Positions 7,569-17,542 of a stretch of DNA of 61,410 nucleotides are shown here, in pieces. The DNA is from Candidatus Polarisedimenticola svalbardensis. GTDB taxonomy: Bacteria; Acidobacteriota; Polarisedimenticolia; Polarisedimenticolales; Polarisedimenticolaceae. Positions within the stretch are counted from its first letter, which is position 1; every line of letters begins with the position of its first letter. A program made the position numbers and the translations under genes. The stretch is from positions 2,757-64,166 of the forward strand of contig JACXWD010000017.1 in the NCBI GenBank assembly GCA_014764515.1, read 5' to 3'. The notes under the pieces were generated by a model. It made no database searches. It worked only from the letters and a program-made list of their open reading frames with translations, and had not been told where the DNA came from.

Positions 7569-8867
7569 ATGGAAAGGGGCGTCGAAGCCCTTGCGCAGCG
7601 CTTTCCCGACCCGCTCATTTTTCTTGAGGAGGTCCATGATCGCAGGGTTGAGTTCGGGCGCAGTGGAGTAGTCCGCGCCGCCACTTCCGAAAGCAGGGGT
7701 ATCGCTCTTGAAACAGGAGGCGAAACCGGTGCTGCTGCCCATCTTTCGGGGCCTTCACCGGATCGGGTAGGGGATGCGGTGCGATCCCTGATCCGGGGGG
7801 AGCGCCTGCCGGTCGCCTATGCCTCCGTCTGTCCGGTTGGCGACCTGCCGGAGCCGGAGGCCGCCGGTGGGCTGGTGCACAGCTTTCTGTCCCGGGTGCC
7901 CCTGGGGCACGATGGCGCCAGGGTCCGGGTTCGAGGCCGCTATGTTCAATATTCTCAGGTAGTTCGGGTCGCAACCCCGTCCGCCGGCCAGGTTGTGGAA
8001 CTTCGCCAGGGCCAACGGCTGCGCCTTGAGGTTGATCTTCACCGCAACGGCCGGGAAGGCACCGGGACGGTGGATTGGGTATGGCGCCCAGGCCGGGTTC
8101 TGGACCCTGCAGGGCTGGTGGCAGGAGCCCTGGGCCGGGCCGAGGCCAGGCTCGACGCCAGGCCGGCGCCTCGTGGCCGCCACCCTGTAGTGATGGGTCC
8201 CGGAGTCGGCGGTATCCTGGCTCACGAAATGTTCGGCCATGCCCTGGAGGCCCGGGGGGCATCCGGCGAGCTCAGCGCGCTGATCCGTATGGGAGACGGC
8301 ACACGGTCCCGGGAGATCAGGATCATTGACGACCCCAGGAGGGGCCGTATCCCCTGGCGCAGGGACGACGAGGGGGAGCGCAGCCGTGCCGTGGCACTGG
8401 TGGCCGACGGCAGATTGGCCGGCGCGCTCCACAACCGGACCACCGCCCGGGCTGCAGGCGAAACCAGAACCGGACATGCCAGACGATCGTCCTACCTGGT
8501 GTCGGCCTTGCCGAGGATGGGCTGTACCTTTATTGCTGCAGGCGATCACGGCCCCGAGTCCCTCATTGGGGAGACCGGGGACGGGCTCTATATCCGTCGC
8601 ATGGCGGCAGCCTCCGTTGATCTTTCCTCCGGGGAGGCGATGTTCCGGGTGTCCGATGCCGACCGCATTGAAGGAGGGCGCATCGCAGAGCCGCTGGAAC
8701 CGTTTGTCCTGTTCATAACCCTGGCCGAAACCCTTGCCACCCTTGGCCAACCGGCGAATGACCTCCAGTTCGACACCTGTCTCGGCACCTGTTTGAAGGA
8801 CCACCAACCCCTGGCCGTGAGTGTCGGCGCGCCGACGGTAAGACTAGGGGTTGCGACGGTTTTATAA
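7569..8867 (+). CDS. TldD-type metalloprotease subunit
   Basis: The protein (432 residues from ATG 7569) belongs to the TldD/PmbA family, whose TldD subunit carries the zinc site and works with TldE to cleave unfolded peptides and to process peptide toxins such as microcin B17. The zinc motif HEMFGH is present (His219, Glu220, His224), within VGGILAHEMFGHALEA as in true TldD. The late GETGDGLYI and SGEAMFRVSDADRIEGGRI segments also fit. Start: no ATG has a clear ribosome site; a TTG at 7524 would add 15 residues. The partner-like gene follows after 77 bases. Confidence 0.85.
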   Translation: MERGVEALAQRFPDPLIFLEEVHDRRVEFGRSGVVRAATSESRGIALETGGETGAAAHLSGPSPDRVGDAVRSLIRGERLPVAYASVCPVGDLPEPEAAGGLVHSFLSRVPLGHDGARVRVRGRYVQYSQVVRVATPSAGQVVELRQGQRLRLEVDLHRNGREGTGTVDWVWRPGRVLDPAGLVAGALGRAEARLDARPAPRGRHPVVMGPGVGGILAHEMFGHALEARGASGELSALIRMGDGTRSREIRIIDDPRRGRIPWRRDDEGERSRAVALVADGRLAGALHNRTTARAAGETRTGHARRSSYLVSALPRMGCTFIAAGDHGPESLIGETGDGLYIRRMAAASVDLSSGEAMFRVSDADRIEGGRIAEPLEPFVLFITLAETLATLGQPANDLQFDTCLGTCLKDHQPLAVSVGAPTVRLGVATVL

Positions 8868-8944
8868 TGAAAAAAATTCAAATACATCTGTGTCTGATAA
8901 GGGTTGTAGCGGAACGTGGCCAGGGTAGTGGGAGGGCCTGATCC

Positions 8945-10255
8945 ATGAGTTCCGATATCGGATCAACCCTGTCCTCCCGTGATCCCGATTCACTCCTGGA
9001 ACACCTGCAACATCTAATGGAATCCGGCCCCGGAACTCCTGTGGGCCAGGCCCTTGAACTGTTCCTGCGCTGTACGGAGCGGGTTCGCGTGGCGTTGCCC
9101 GGATCGGATAGCGGAGAGACGCTGGCGCGAAGCTCGGAAGCGGGAATGGCGGTCCGCCGGTTCCTGGACCAGGATCGAAAGGCAGGGTTCGCCACAGCAA
9201 ACCTGTGCGACATCGGGCATTACCTCAAAGCGCTTCGCAATGCGGATCAGGATCCTGTCCCGGTCGACGCCGGCCTGGGTCCGGCAGGGCCGGACCGGGA
9301 ACGTTCCGGGTCGTCGCCGTGGCTCGATACCGGTCGAGAGGAAGGACCGGGAGAAGCCGAACTGTCCAGTTGGCTGGCCGATGCGGTGGATCAGGTGGAG
9401 GCTGCGGCAGGGAGGATCACCCCGATCCGGGTGAAACAGGGCTGGGTGGAGTCCGGAAGGACGGCAGAGGCGATCCTGACCTCCCGGGGACTCCGGGCAG
9501 GACGTTCCCGTGCAAGAACCTGGGCCGCACTGCAGGTGGTTTCCGAAGGGGGGGGCGAACTGTTCCACCGCCCCCGGTTGTTGGTCGGAGAGCGGGCCGG
9601 CGGCCTTCCGGATGTGGAGCCGGTCCTTGAAAGACTCCAGGCTTTCCCCTTTTTTCACAAGGAGGCCGGTCTGACCCCGGGCGCTCCCCTGGTATTCCTG
9701 CCTGAAGCGGCCGCCACCCTGATCCAGGCGGTGGTCACGCTGTTCCACGGTGCAGGCGAACGAACAGGGGAGCCTGTCGGCAGGGGCTGGTGTCTCACCG
9801 ACGACCCTCATCGCCTGGAGATGCCTTTCGGCGGACAATTCGATGATACCGGGAGGGGTTCACAGGTCCTGAAACTGGCCGACGGGGCCCATTCCCTTGC
9901 CACTCTGGGAGAAGAAGGGCATGGCTGGCGCCGATCGTTCCGGGATCCACCGCAGAGGAGCTTTTCGAACCTGGTCGTGGCCGAAACCGGAGAGACCCGA
10001 CCTGAGCACGGCTTCCTGGTTTCCGAGTTGAGAATCCTGCGCCTGTCCCCAAAAAGGTTCCTGGCGGTGGCTCACGGCAACAGTCTGGAAGACGGCACCC
10101 CGGCGGCTGACGGGGGCAGGATCCGGTTCACGTTCAACCCTTGGAGGATCCCGGCCCGAATCCGTGGAACGTGCGGACGTTCACGGAACACCGCCCTGGG
10201 TGTTGCTACACCGGAGCTGGTGCTGGAGTCTGGCAAGAGCGTTCATTTCGTATAG
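8945..10255 (+). CDS. Divergent TldE/PmbA-like protein
   Basis: The 436-residue product has no HExxxH zinc motif but shows the TldE-like pattern of an N-terminal RSSEAGMAVRRF strand and GFATANL, then a C-terminal barrel-like region. Its place directly after tldD on the same strand suggests it is the non-catalytic partner of the TldD/TldE heterodimer. Similarity is weaker than for the tldD product, with long Gly/Arg-rich stretches, so the pair may be a specialised version. GGAGGG lies eight bases before ATG 8945. It converges on the kinase gene ending at 10277. Confidence 0.65.
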   Translation: MSSDIGSTLSSRDPDSLLEHLQHLMESGPGTPVGQALELFLRCTERVRVALPGSDSGETLARSSEAGMAVRRFLDQDRKAGFATANLCDIGHYLKALRNADQDPVPVDAGLGPAGPDRERSGSSPWLDTGREEGPGEAELSSWLADAVDQVEAAAGRITPIRVKQGWVESGRTAEAILTSRGLRAGRSRARTWAALQVVSEGGGELFHRPRLLVGERAGGLPDVEPVLERLQAFPFFHKEAGLTPGAPLVFLPEAAATLIQAVVTLFHGAGERTGEPVGRGWCLTDDPHRLEMPFGGQFDDTGRGSQVLKLADGAHSLATLGEEGHGWRRSFRDPPQRSFSNLVVAETGETRPEHGFLVSELRILRLSPKRFLAVAHGNSLEDGTPAADGGRIRFTFNPWRIPARIRGTCGRSRNTALGVATPELVLESGKSVHFV

Positions 10256-10276
10256 GTCCGGCCGGTTATAGGCGAT

Positions 10277-11248
10277 CTATGGGACGGATTTGTCGATGAC
10301 AGGGTCCAATGCGGCAATGTTTCCTGCTAATTCGCGTATGTTCCGGATTGTTCTCGGTATGGCAGACCGGTAGCGCTCTCTTCCCATGACCGAGATCTGG
10401 TAGCCGAAAGTACCCAGCGCCTTGACCATGCGCTGTACCGCCAGGACTTCAAGAGAGTCCTGGAAATCGTCACCAGCAACGGTTTTTTCCTTAAACCGTC
10501 GGATCATCTCCTGCCTTGTGGGGTGATCGATATCCACATAGGCGTCCCAGAGCAGCGATGCCAGGTCGTATCCCAGAGGACCACGGCGTCCGTCTTGAAT
10601 GTCCACCATGGACAGCCGGCCATGTTCGGCGACGATAAGATTCCTTGAGTGGAAGTCCCGGTGACAAAGGACCGCCGGCGTCACCGCCCCAGCCTGGATG
10701 GCAAGGTCCAGAACGTACCTTTTCAATGGTTGGAAATGGGTGTCATCCGTCCGGTTGCCAAGGAAACCACAGTAATAATGTTCCAGGAAATACTCCATCT
10801 CGAACCTGAACCGCTCCTCGTCCAGAGCCGGAGACAGGGCGCGGGGGGACCTGGCGAGCGCGGCTGTTCCGGCGCCGGCCAGCTGGATCGCCAGTTCCAC
10901 GGCGCGATGGTACAGCTCCGGCGCTGCCCCCGGCGCCTCCGCCAGTCGATCCTCCAGGGTTCGTTCACCCAGGTCTTCCAGCACCAGAAACCCGCCTTCG
11001 TAACCGATATGCACTATGTCGGCCACCGGCAGGCCGGCATCCTGGAAAATCTGTGTCAGGATCATGTCGTCGGTCGGATCCTCGAACGGCCCCCCGTAGT
11101 CCATGATGACCAGCGAAGAGCCTGTTCCCGGCCCTACCCGGAAGAACCTGCGGCCGGAAGCGTCGCCGGCGATCGGGACAACATCCTGGCCGGTTTGATG
11201 ATTGGCAATATATCGAACGATATGTTTATTATTAATATCGATATTCAT
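10277..11248 (-). CDS. AmgK-like sugar kinase (aminoglycoside phosphotransferase fold)
   Basis: A 323-residue APH-fold kinase. The catalytic loop is CHRDFHSRN (His196, Asp198, Asn203) and the metal-binding Asp is in SMVDIQDGRRGP (Asp216). In Pseudomonas the similar AmgK phosphorylates the anomeric carbon of N-acetylmuramic acid so that MurU can make UDP-MurNAc during peptidoglycan recycling. The gene directly upstream is a sugar-nucleotide transferase seven bases away, the same pairing, which is the main reason for this call over generic phosphotransferase. The first dozen codons are strikingly AT-rich (AAT/ATT-rich) compared with the rest, and only a weak AGGT precedes ATG 11248. Confidence 0.72.
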   Translation of the reverse strand: MNIDINNKHIVRYIANHQTGQDVVPIAGDASGRRFFRVGPGTGSSLVIMDYGGPFEDPTDDMILTQIFQDAGLPVADIVHIGYEGGFLVLEDLGERTLEDRLAEAPGAAPELYHRAVELAIQLAGAGTAALARSPRALSPALDEERFRFEMEYFLEHYYCGFLGNRTDDTHFQPLKRYVLDLAIQAGAVTPAVLCHRDFHSRNLIVAEHGRLSMVDIQDGRRGPLGYDLASLLWDAYVDIDHPTRQEMIRRFKEKTVAGDDFQDSLEVLAVQRMVKALGTFGYQISVMGRERYRSAIPRTIRNIRELAGNIAALDPVIDKSVP

Positions 11249-11255
11249 AAAGGTA

Positions 11256-12326
11256 TTAATTACCTAAAGGCCGGAGGACCAGGTCGCCGAGTCGGTCCCA
11301 GGTCGGCGGTATGGGAGGGCCGTCGGTGTACGTGCAGACCAGTTTGCGGTCCAATACGGTTCCTGCCGGTATCTCTGCCTTGGGTCCGATGATGCACCGG
11401 GTCAGGCAGGCGCCGGCGCCGATCCAGGCCTCAGGCAGGATCAGACTGTCCTCCACCTGGCAGCCCCGGGCCAGCGCCGCCGCCAGGCCGATTGCGATCC
11501 GCCCCGTAAGGATCGCCTCCGGTGCGATAGCCGCTCCGGCCCCCACCGCGATCCGGGCACTCTGTCGTTCACGCACCGGGTCGGTGGAACTGAAGCGCCT
11601 GGCTTCGGAGAGCGGCATGTCGATCAGTCTCAGGGAGCCTTCAAGGTACTGCTCAGGCGAGCCGAACTCCCACCAGAAGCGGTCCGTTGTGTAGGCGCCC
11701 ACCGCCCCGTCCTCGAGCATCGGGAGATAGACGTCCCTCACAATGTCGCACGGGTCCGGGCCGGGGATGCGGTCCAGGACCTCTTCCTCTATAAGATGAA
11801 GACCGGTGAATAGTCCTTCCGACACCACTGCCGCCCGATCGTAGTCCCTGAGGTTTCCGAACCCGAGGATCCGGCTGTCCCGCCCTACCGGCACCGGTGT
11901 GTACCCCTGGCGGCTGCCGGCCAGCACCAGGGTCACCGGCCGTCCGGAGCTGCGGTGAAATTCCATCGCTTCGTCCAGGTCGATATCCAGCAGGAAATCG
12001 GAGTTGCGGACCAGAATGGTTCCGTCTCCTCTCAGGAAACCGGCGGCGTTTCGAATACCGCCTCCGGTTCCCAGGATGCGATCTTCTTCAAGTGAGAGGT
12101 GCAGCTTCTCCAGGCCGTAAGCCGGCATTTCGGTCAGCAGCGCCGCCAGGGAACCGGGGAGGTGATGAAGGTTGACTGTCGCTTCGCGACAACCCTGAGC
12201 CCCGAGTCCGGCCAACACCTGCTGGATCAGCGGGCGTCCCAACACTGGGATCGCAGGCTTCGGCACCTGGAAGGTCAGGGGCTGCATCCGCCGACCGCAT
12301 CCTGCCGCCAGTACCATCGCTTTCAT
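11256..12326 (-). CDS. MurU-like sugar-1-phosphate nucleotidyltransferase with hexapeptide domain
   Basis: The 356-residue protein starts MKAMVLAAGCGRRMQPLT, the nucleotide-binding loop of sugar-phosphate nucleotidyltransferases, followed by VPKPAIPVLGRPL and the metal-binding region near NSDFLLDIDLD. Paired with the downstream AmgK-like kinase it probably makes UDP-MurNAc from MurNAc-1-phosphate. Unlike Pseudomonas MurU it carries a C-terminal stretch (about 250-345) of isoleucine/alanine-rich hexapeptide turns that looks like a short left-handed beta-helix, as in GlmU or GDP-mannose pyrophosphorylases; the substrate could therefore differ. No strong ribosome site precedes ATG 12326, which was chosen because it begins the Rossmann strand. 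Confidence 0.7.
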   Translation of the reverse strand: MKAMVLAAGCGRRMQPLTFQVPKPAIPVLGRPLIQQVLAGLGAQGCREATVNLHHLPGSLAALLTEMPAYGLEKLHLSLEEDRILGTGGGIRNAAGFLRGDGTILVRNSDFLLDIDLDEAMEFHRSSGRPVTLVLAGSRQGYTPVPVGRDSRILGFGNLRDYDRAAVVSEGLFTGLHLIEEEVLDRIPGPDPCDIVRDVYLPMLEDGAVGAYTTDRFWWEFGSPEQYLEGSLRLIDMPLSEARRFSSTDPVRERQSARIAVGAGAAIAPEAILTGRIAIGLAAALARGCQVEDSLILPEAWIGAGACLTRCIIGPKAEIPAGTVLDRKLVCTYTDGPPIPPTWDRLGDLVLRPLGN

Positions 12327-12409
12327 GACACGATCCGTTTCGTTCCCATCGTAGGCCCCATGGTAGCATTCAAGTTCGCCTCCTCGAGGCGCCTCATGGA
12401 GGAGCGGCA

Positions 12410-13960
12410 TTGAACGGCAACGGCGCAAACGACAGGGTGCAATGGAAGTACCCGGTGGCGTCGGCCCTGCTGTACTACCTGTCCTACCTGACGCCTCTTC
12501 TGACTCCCAATTTCATTTTCCTGTTGCCGGTGCTGCACCGCTTCGAGCAGAGTGGCGAAACCACGATCCGGGAGCGGCTCAAGGTCGGTCTGGCGTTCGG
12601 GTTTCTCGGCTCCATGGCGGCCCTGCACTGGATCTATTCCATGGCGCAGATCTCCTGGGTCGCCTGGCTGTTGTACGTGGCGATGTCGCTGTACTTCGGT
12701 GCGATGATGGCGCTGGCGCTGGCCATCGCCGGCTGGATCCGGGAGCGCACCCGGTTGAGCTGGGGTCTGATCCTGCCTGCAGCATGGCTGCCGATCGAAT
12801 GGGTCCGGACCTTCGGCGATCTCCGGATGATCGCCGACCATGTAGGGCACTCCCTGTCTTCCTTCCCGTTCGTGGTGCAGTTCGCCGACCTTACCGGCCT
12901 GTATGGGGTCGGTGCATTCGTGCTGGCCATGAACGGCCTGCTGTACGACCTGGTGCTGGCCGATCCGGACCGGCCGAGGAAAAAGGTCGCCGTGGCACTG
13001 GCAGTCCTGATTCTCACGGTGGGGGCGTACGACACCTGGGCCTGGCGTCATTACGCCGGCGGGAGCGAGACGATCCGGGTCGGAATCGCACAGCCGAACA
13101 TCTCCCTGCCGGAAAAATGGGATCCTGCAACCAACGGCATGCAGTGGGAAACCCTGAGGCTCCAGACCCTGCAGGCGGCGGAACAGGGCGCGGACCTGGT
13201 GGTCTGGCCGGAAACCGGCAGACCGTACCGTCTGTTGCATCTCCTGGACGATCCGTCGACCTACTCCATGCCGGAAGTCCAGGCCCTGGCCCGGAACATC
13301 CAGACTCCGCTGCTGGTCGGGGTGGAATACTACCGGGTCACCGATCCGGACACCTACGACATCTACAACGCCGCCATGGCGGTTGAGGCCGACGGAACAC
13401 TGAATCCGGTATGGACCGCCAAGACCTTCCTGGTCCCATTTACCGAACAGACACCGTTCCAGTCTCTGTTCGGCCGGTTCGTGGACGGTCGGTCCGGCGC
13501 CTGGCGCTGGGTGGCCGGCGGGTTCACCCCCGGTCCGGGGGCGACGGTGCTCCCGTTTGACGATTGGAACGTCGGTGTGGTGGTTTGCTATGAACAGTTG
13601 TTCCCCAGCCTGTCCCGGGATCTGCAGAACGCCGGCGCCGATCTCCAGGTGGTCATCACCAACGACGCCTGGTTCGGCCGCAGCCAGTTCCAGCGTTACC
13701 AGGTGGACGCCCTCCGGATGCGTTCCATCGAGAACCGCACCGGCTATGTCCGTGCCGCCAATACCGGCATCTCCGGGTTCTACGATCGCAGGGGCGCCGT
13801 GGACCAGCTGACCGGCCTGTTCGAGCCCAGGGTCATCGTAGGTGACGTCCCGCTGTCGGAGGGAGTGACGGTCTATGATCGGGCAGGGGACTGGCCGGTA
13901 TGGATGGCGATGGCGGGGCTGGTCGTTCTGGCGTTCCGCGCCAGGGGACGGGCGTCCTAG
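12410..13960 (+). CDS. lnt: Apolipoprotein N-acyltransferase
   Basis: The 516-residue inner-membrane enzyme adds the third acyl chain to the N-terminal Cys of lipoproteins, the last step before outer-membrane sorting. About six N-terminal membrane helices (15-210) precede a periplasmic nitrilase-fold domain with the complete catalytic triad Glu268 (VVWPETGRPY), Lys338 (AKTFLVPFTEQ) and Cys393 (VVVCYEQLFPS), then a last helix. The start is TTG 12410 with GGAGGAG placed ideally upstream; no ATG serves. It is divergent from the murU-like gene and its TAG shares the four bases CTAG with the stop of the convergent GGDEF gene. Confidence 0.93.
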   Translation: MNGNGANDRVQWKYPVASALLYYLSYLTPLLTPNFIFLLPVLHRFEQSGETTIRERLKVGLAFGFLGSMAALHWIYSMAQISWVAWLLYVAMSLYFGAMMALALAIAGWIRERTRLSWGLILPAAWLPIEWVRTFGDLRMIADHVGHSLSSFPFVVQFADLTGLYGVGAFVLAMNGLLYDLVLADPDRPRKKVAVALAVLILTVGAYDTWAWRHYAGGSETIRVGIAQPNISLPEKWDPATNGMQWETLRLQTLQAAEQGADLVVWPETGRPYRLLHLLDDPSTYSMPEVQALARNIQTPLLVGVEYYRVTDPDTYDIYNAAMAVEADGTLNPVWTAKTFLVPFTEQTPFQSLFGRFVDGRSGAWRWVAGGFTPGPGATVLPFDDWNVGVVVCYEQLFPSLSRDLQNAGADLQVVITNDAWFGRSQFQRYQVDALRMRSIENRTGYVRAANTGISGFYDRRGAVDQLTGLFEPRVIVGDVPLSEGVTVYDRAGDWPVWMAMAGLVVLAFRARGRAS

Positions 13961-14985
13961 TCCTTCGACGGTTTCCCCGCCACTGTCGACGAGGTTCGGC
14001 TGCCGTACTTGCGCTCGTGGTCCCTGTCGATCCGGTCTCCGCCGGCTTCGGCGGCGCCTTCCACACGGTTCTTGCCCAGTTCCTTGGCCCGGTACAACGC
14101 ACGATCCGCGTGCTCGACGAGGCTGTCCACCGAATCAACCGCACCGCTGGTCGGGTAGGCGGCTACGCCGCCGGAGACGGTCATTTTTGCCGGAGCGTCT
14201 CCTGAGTTGAACTGGAATTCGGCTACCGCTGCCCGGATCCGGTCCGCCACCCGGGTTGCCATGACGATGTCGGTGTGGGGGAGGATCATGGCGAACTCCT
14301 CACCTCCGTACCTGGCGACCATATCGGTAGCCCTGGCGCCGCCGGTCATGAGGGTTGCGAACTCCTGGAGGGCGACGTCCCCTGCCGGGTGGCCGTAGGT
14401 GTCATTGAACCTCTTGAAGTCGTCCAGGTCGAACATCACCAGGGACAGGGGCGCTCCGTACCGTTCGGACCGCATCCACTCCTCCCGGAGCTTGCGGCGA
14501 AACTCCCTGAAATTGCATAGCCCGGTCTTGTCGTCCAGGGTCAGTTGATGCTCCAGCTCAAGCTTGTTCCCGGTGAGGTGGTCGATTTTGGAGTTCATGC
14601 CCAGGAGCATGTCCCGGCGCACGAGCTGGGAACCGATCCGCGCCTCGACCTCGTCGAAGTCGAACGGTTTGGTCACGAAATCGTCGGCCCCGGCGCTGAA
14701 CGCCTTGACCTTGTGTTCGGTGGAGCGGCAGGAGGTCAGGAAGATCACCGGCGTCAGGGCGGTGCGAGGGTTGCTCTTGAGCCTGTCGGCCGCCTCGATG
14801 CCGTCGATGCCGGGCATGATGAGGTCCAGGAGGATCACGTCGGGCTGAATCTCCGTCGCCTTGCGGATTCCGTCCTCACCGCTCAGTGACGCGTGGAACT
14901 CCATCGGCTTGCCGGCGAAGTTGGTTCGCAGCATGCGACAGGTTTCCGGATCGTCGTCAATGACCAGGATCTTTCGGACCGGCAT
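13957..14985 (-). CDS. Receiver-GGDEF diguanylate cyclase
   Basis: A 342-residue PleD-like response regulator: receiver (1-125) with Asp54 as phosphorylation site, a linking helix, and a GGDEF domain (about 150-315). The active site is GGEEF (227-231) and the inhibitory RxxD (Arg218-Asp221) sits five residues before it, so it should make cyclic di-GMP and show product inhibition. ATG 14985 has GAGGAGG well placed. It starts 10 bases after the ftsZ stop on the same strand, making it the last gene of the dcw operon, which could tie c-di-GMP to growth or division. Confidence 0.92.
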   Translation of the reverse strand: MPVRKILVIDDDPETCRMLRTNFAGKPMEFHASLSGEDGIRKATEIQPDVILLDLIMPGIDGIEAADRLKSNPRTALTPVIFLTSCRSTEHKVKAFSAGADDFVTKPFDFDEVEARIGSQLVRRDMLLGMNSKIDHLTGNKLELEHQLTLDDKTGLCNFREFRRKLREEWMRSERYGAPLSLVMFDLDDFKRFNDTYGHPAGDVALQEFATLMTGGARATDMVARYGGEEFAMILPHTDIVMATRVADRIRAAVAEFQFNSGDAPAKMTVSGGVAAYPTSGAVDSVDSLVEHADRALYRAKELGKNRVEGAAEAGGDRIDRDHERKYGSRTSSTVAGKPSKD

Positions 14986-14995
14986 CGGATCCTCC

Positions 14996-16279
14996 TCAGT
15001 CCATCTGTTTCCTGAGGAATGAAGGCACATCCAGGTCGTCCTTCCTATCGGCGAAATTCGGCATATGACCGTCTTCGGAAGGGTCCAGATCGGGAAGATC
15101 CCGGGTTTCCGGTCGCATGAACAGTTCCCGGTCCCGGGCAGCCGGTCGTTCGAACCCACCTGCTCCGTGAGCAGTATGTGCCGGCGGCGCCGCCTCTTCA
15201 AGCGGCATGGCCTGGTCCAGGCGTTGGGCGTCGGACTCGTGGAAACCGGTGGCGATTACGGTGACCTTGATCAGGCCCTGGAGGTTGCGATCGATGACGG
15301 TGCCGAAAATGATGTTGGCGTTGGGGTCGGCCGCTTCCTGGATGATCTCCGCCGCCTCGGACACCTCGTGCAGGCTCATGTCCTCGCCACCACAGATATT
15401 GATGAGTACTCCCCGGGCGCCGTGGATGGACGCGTCTTCGAGGAGCGGCGACGAAATCGCTCGCTGGGCGGCGTCCACAGCCCGGTGCTCGCCGTCTGCG
15501 ATACCGGTGCCCATGAGCGCCATGCCCATGCCGGCCATTACCGCCTTGACGTCGGCGAAATCCAGGTTGATCTCGCCGGAGACGGTGATCAGGTCGGAGA
15601 TACCCTGAACCGCCTGGCGCAGGATATCGTCGGCCATGATGAACGCTTCGGAAATCGGCGTTCCCTTCTCAACCGTGTGGAGCAATTTGTCGTTGGGGAT
15701 GGTGATGACGGTGTCCACCACCTGCCGCAAGGCTGCCAGTCCTTCATCGGCCTGGGCCCGCCGCCTCTTGCCTTCGAAGCCGAACGGCAGGGTGACGACC
15801 GCCACCACCAGGGCGCCGGCCTCCCGGGCCAGGTTGGCGATGATCGGCGCCGCACCGGTGCCGGTGCCGCCTCCCAGTCCGGTGGTGACGAACACCATGT
15901 CGGCGCCTTCCAGCGCCTCCACCACCTTCTCGGTGTCCTCAAGGGCGGCGTTGCGTCCGATTTCCGGGTTGGCCCCGGCGCCCAGACCCCGGGTCAGTTT
16001 CGCCCCGAGCTGGATCTTCACCGGCGCCTCGCTGCTCTCAAGGGCCTGGCAGTCGGTGTTGGAGGCCAGGAACTGCACTCCCCGGAGGTCGGCGTGGATC
16101 ATGCGGTTGACGGCGTTGCCGCCGCCTCCCCCGACGCCGATGACCTTGATGGTGGCCCCGGTTTTGGATGCATCCTCGAAGGACAGCTTGGACGAGCTAC
16201 GCTTGCCCGGGTCTTCATCGAATGTGATCATCGATGCTCCCTGTGGTCCCTTCTTGACAGTCTTTTTCCTTCCGGCCAT
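14996..16279 (-). CDS. ftsZ: Cell division GTPase FtsZ
   Basis: Tubulin-like GTPase (427 residues) that forms the Z-ring. The tubulin signature [10 protein letters not shown], the N-terminal [13 protein letters not shown] and the T7 synergy loop [11 protein letters not shown] are all intact. A variable linker (about 340-410) leads to the C-terminal peptide DVPSFLRKQ that binds FtsA. The start MAGRKK is preceded by GGAGGTG at ideal spacing, giving a basic extension of about 25 residues before the folded core. Its ATG shares one base with the ftsA stop (TGATG). Confidence 0.98.
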   Translation of the reverse strand: MAGRKKTVKKGPQGASMITFDEDPGKRSSSKLSFEDASKTGATIKVIGVGGGGGNAVNRMIHADLRGVQFLASNTDCQALESSEAPVKIQLGAKLTRGLGAGANPEIGRNAALEDTEKVVEALEGADMVFVTTGLGGGTGTGAAPIIANLAREAGALVVAVVTLPFGFEGKRRRAQADEGLAALRQVVDTVITIPNDKLLHTVEKGTPISEAFIMADDILRQAVQGISDLITVSGEINLDFADVKAVMAGMGMALMGTGIADGEHRAVDAAQRAISSPLLEDASIHGARGVLINICGGEDMSLHEVSEAAEIIQEAADPNANIIFGTVIDRNLQGLIKVTVIATGFHESDAQRLDQAMPLEEAAPPAHTAHGAGGFERPAARDRELFMRPETRDLPDLDPSEDGHMPNFADRKDDLDVPSFLRKQMD

Positions 16280-17523
16280 CAAAACACCTCCGAGAACCAC
16301 GACCGCAACCGGTCATTAAATGCTCCCACGATCCCCGGCCGCAACCGCAGCCTTGCTCCCGTCGTGGAAGATGCGTGATGGGCTCCGTACAAGGCGAGCC
16401 CGATCACGGTAGCAAACTCAGGACCTGAAGCCGGCTCCACCAGGCCGTCGGCGCCGGTGGGCAGGCCGTGGCGGACAGGCAGGTCGAACACCTGCTCCGC
16501 CACTTCCACCATGCCGGGCAGCAGGCTCCCGCCTCCCGTCAACACGATACCGGCATTCAGAACTCTTTCAAAGCCCGCAGTGGTGACTTCCTTCAGAATC
16601 AGGTTGAAGATCTCCTCGGCCCGGGGCTGAAGGATCTCCGCCATGACCTGTCGGGACAGCAGCCTGGGCTTCCGGCCGCCTACCGTCGGAACCTCGATGG
16701 TCTCGTCTTCCCGGACCTGGCTGGACAGGGCGCAGCCGTACCGGATTTTCAGTTTTTCGGCCTCCGGTACCGGTGTCCTGAGTCCGACCGCAAGGTCGTT
16801 GGAGAAATGGTCGCCGCCAACCGGAAGAACCGAGGTGTGCCATTTGGATCCCCGCTCGAAGATCGCAAGGTCGGTGGTGCCGCCGCCGATATCGATCAGC
16901 GCCACCCCGAGCTCCCTCTCATCATCTGTGAGCACCGACTCGGAGGAGGCCAGCTGCTCCAGTACCGTATCCTGCACTTCCACGCCGGCACGGTTGACGC
17001 AGGTCACCAGGTTCTGGACCGAGGTGCTGGCCGCGGTAATGATGTGGACGTTCGCCTCCAGCCGCGAACCGGTCATCCCCATCGGGCTGCTGATGCTGCC
17101 CTGGTCGTCCAGCACGTATTCCTGGGGCAGGACGTGGAGGATCTCCCGGTCGTTCGGTATGTTCACCGCCCGGGCGGCCTCCATGACCCTGTCGATATCT
17201 TCCTGGGTTACGGTGCGGTCCCGTCCCGATACCGCCACCACGCCCCGGCTGTTGAACGAGCGTATATGACCGCCGGCGATCCCGACGACGGCGGTCTCGA
17301 TATCGATGCCGGCCATGAGCTCCGCCTGCTGCAGGCAGTTCTTGACCGCCTCCACCGTGGCGTTGAGGTTGACCACCACACCTTTCCGCAACCCGCGGGA
17401 GGGTGTCTCCCCAAGGCCGATGATGTGGATCCTCCCGTCTTCCATCACGTCGGCGACGACGCAGGAGATCTTGGTCGTTCCGATGTCAAGTCCTACAACG
17501 TGGGTTCCGTTTTTTGCCTTCAC
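16279..17523 (-). CDS. ftsA: Cell division protein FtsA
   Basis: A 414-residue actin-fold ATPase that tethers FtsZ to the membrane and recruits later division proteins. [17 protein letters not shown] is the phosphate-1 loop, [18 protein letters not shown] the phosphate-2 loop, and [16 protein letters not shown] the adenosine motif. The C-terminal [10 protein letters not shown] forms the expected amphipathic membrane-binding helix. It is translationally coupled to ftsZ by overlap and lies 20 bases after ftsQ. Confidence 0.97.
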   Translation of the reverse strand: MKAKNGTHVVGLDIGTTKISCVVADVMEDGRIHIIGLGETPSRGLRKGVVVNLNATVEAVKNCLQQAELMAGIDIETAVVGIAGGHIRSFNSRGVVAVSGRDRTVTQEDIDRVMEAARAVNIPNDREILHVLPQEYVLDDQGSISSPMGMTGSRLEANVHIITAASTSVQNLVTCVNRAGVEVQDTVLEQLASSESVLTDDERELGVALIDIGGGTTDLAIFERGSKWHTSVLPVGGDHFSNDLAVGLRTPVPEAEKLKIRYGCALSSQVREDETIEVPTVGGRKPRLLSRQVMAEILQPRAEEIFNLILKEVTTAGFERVLNAGIVLTGGGSLLPGMVEVAEQVFDLPVRHGLPTGADGLVEPASGPEFATVIGLALYGAHHASSTTGARLRLRPGIVGAFNDRLRSWFSEVF

Positions 17524-17542
17524 CGATCCATCTCCCGTTTCT

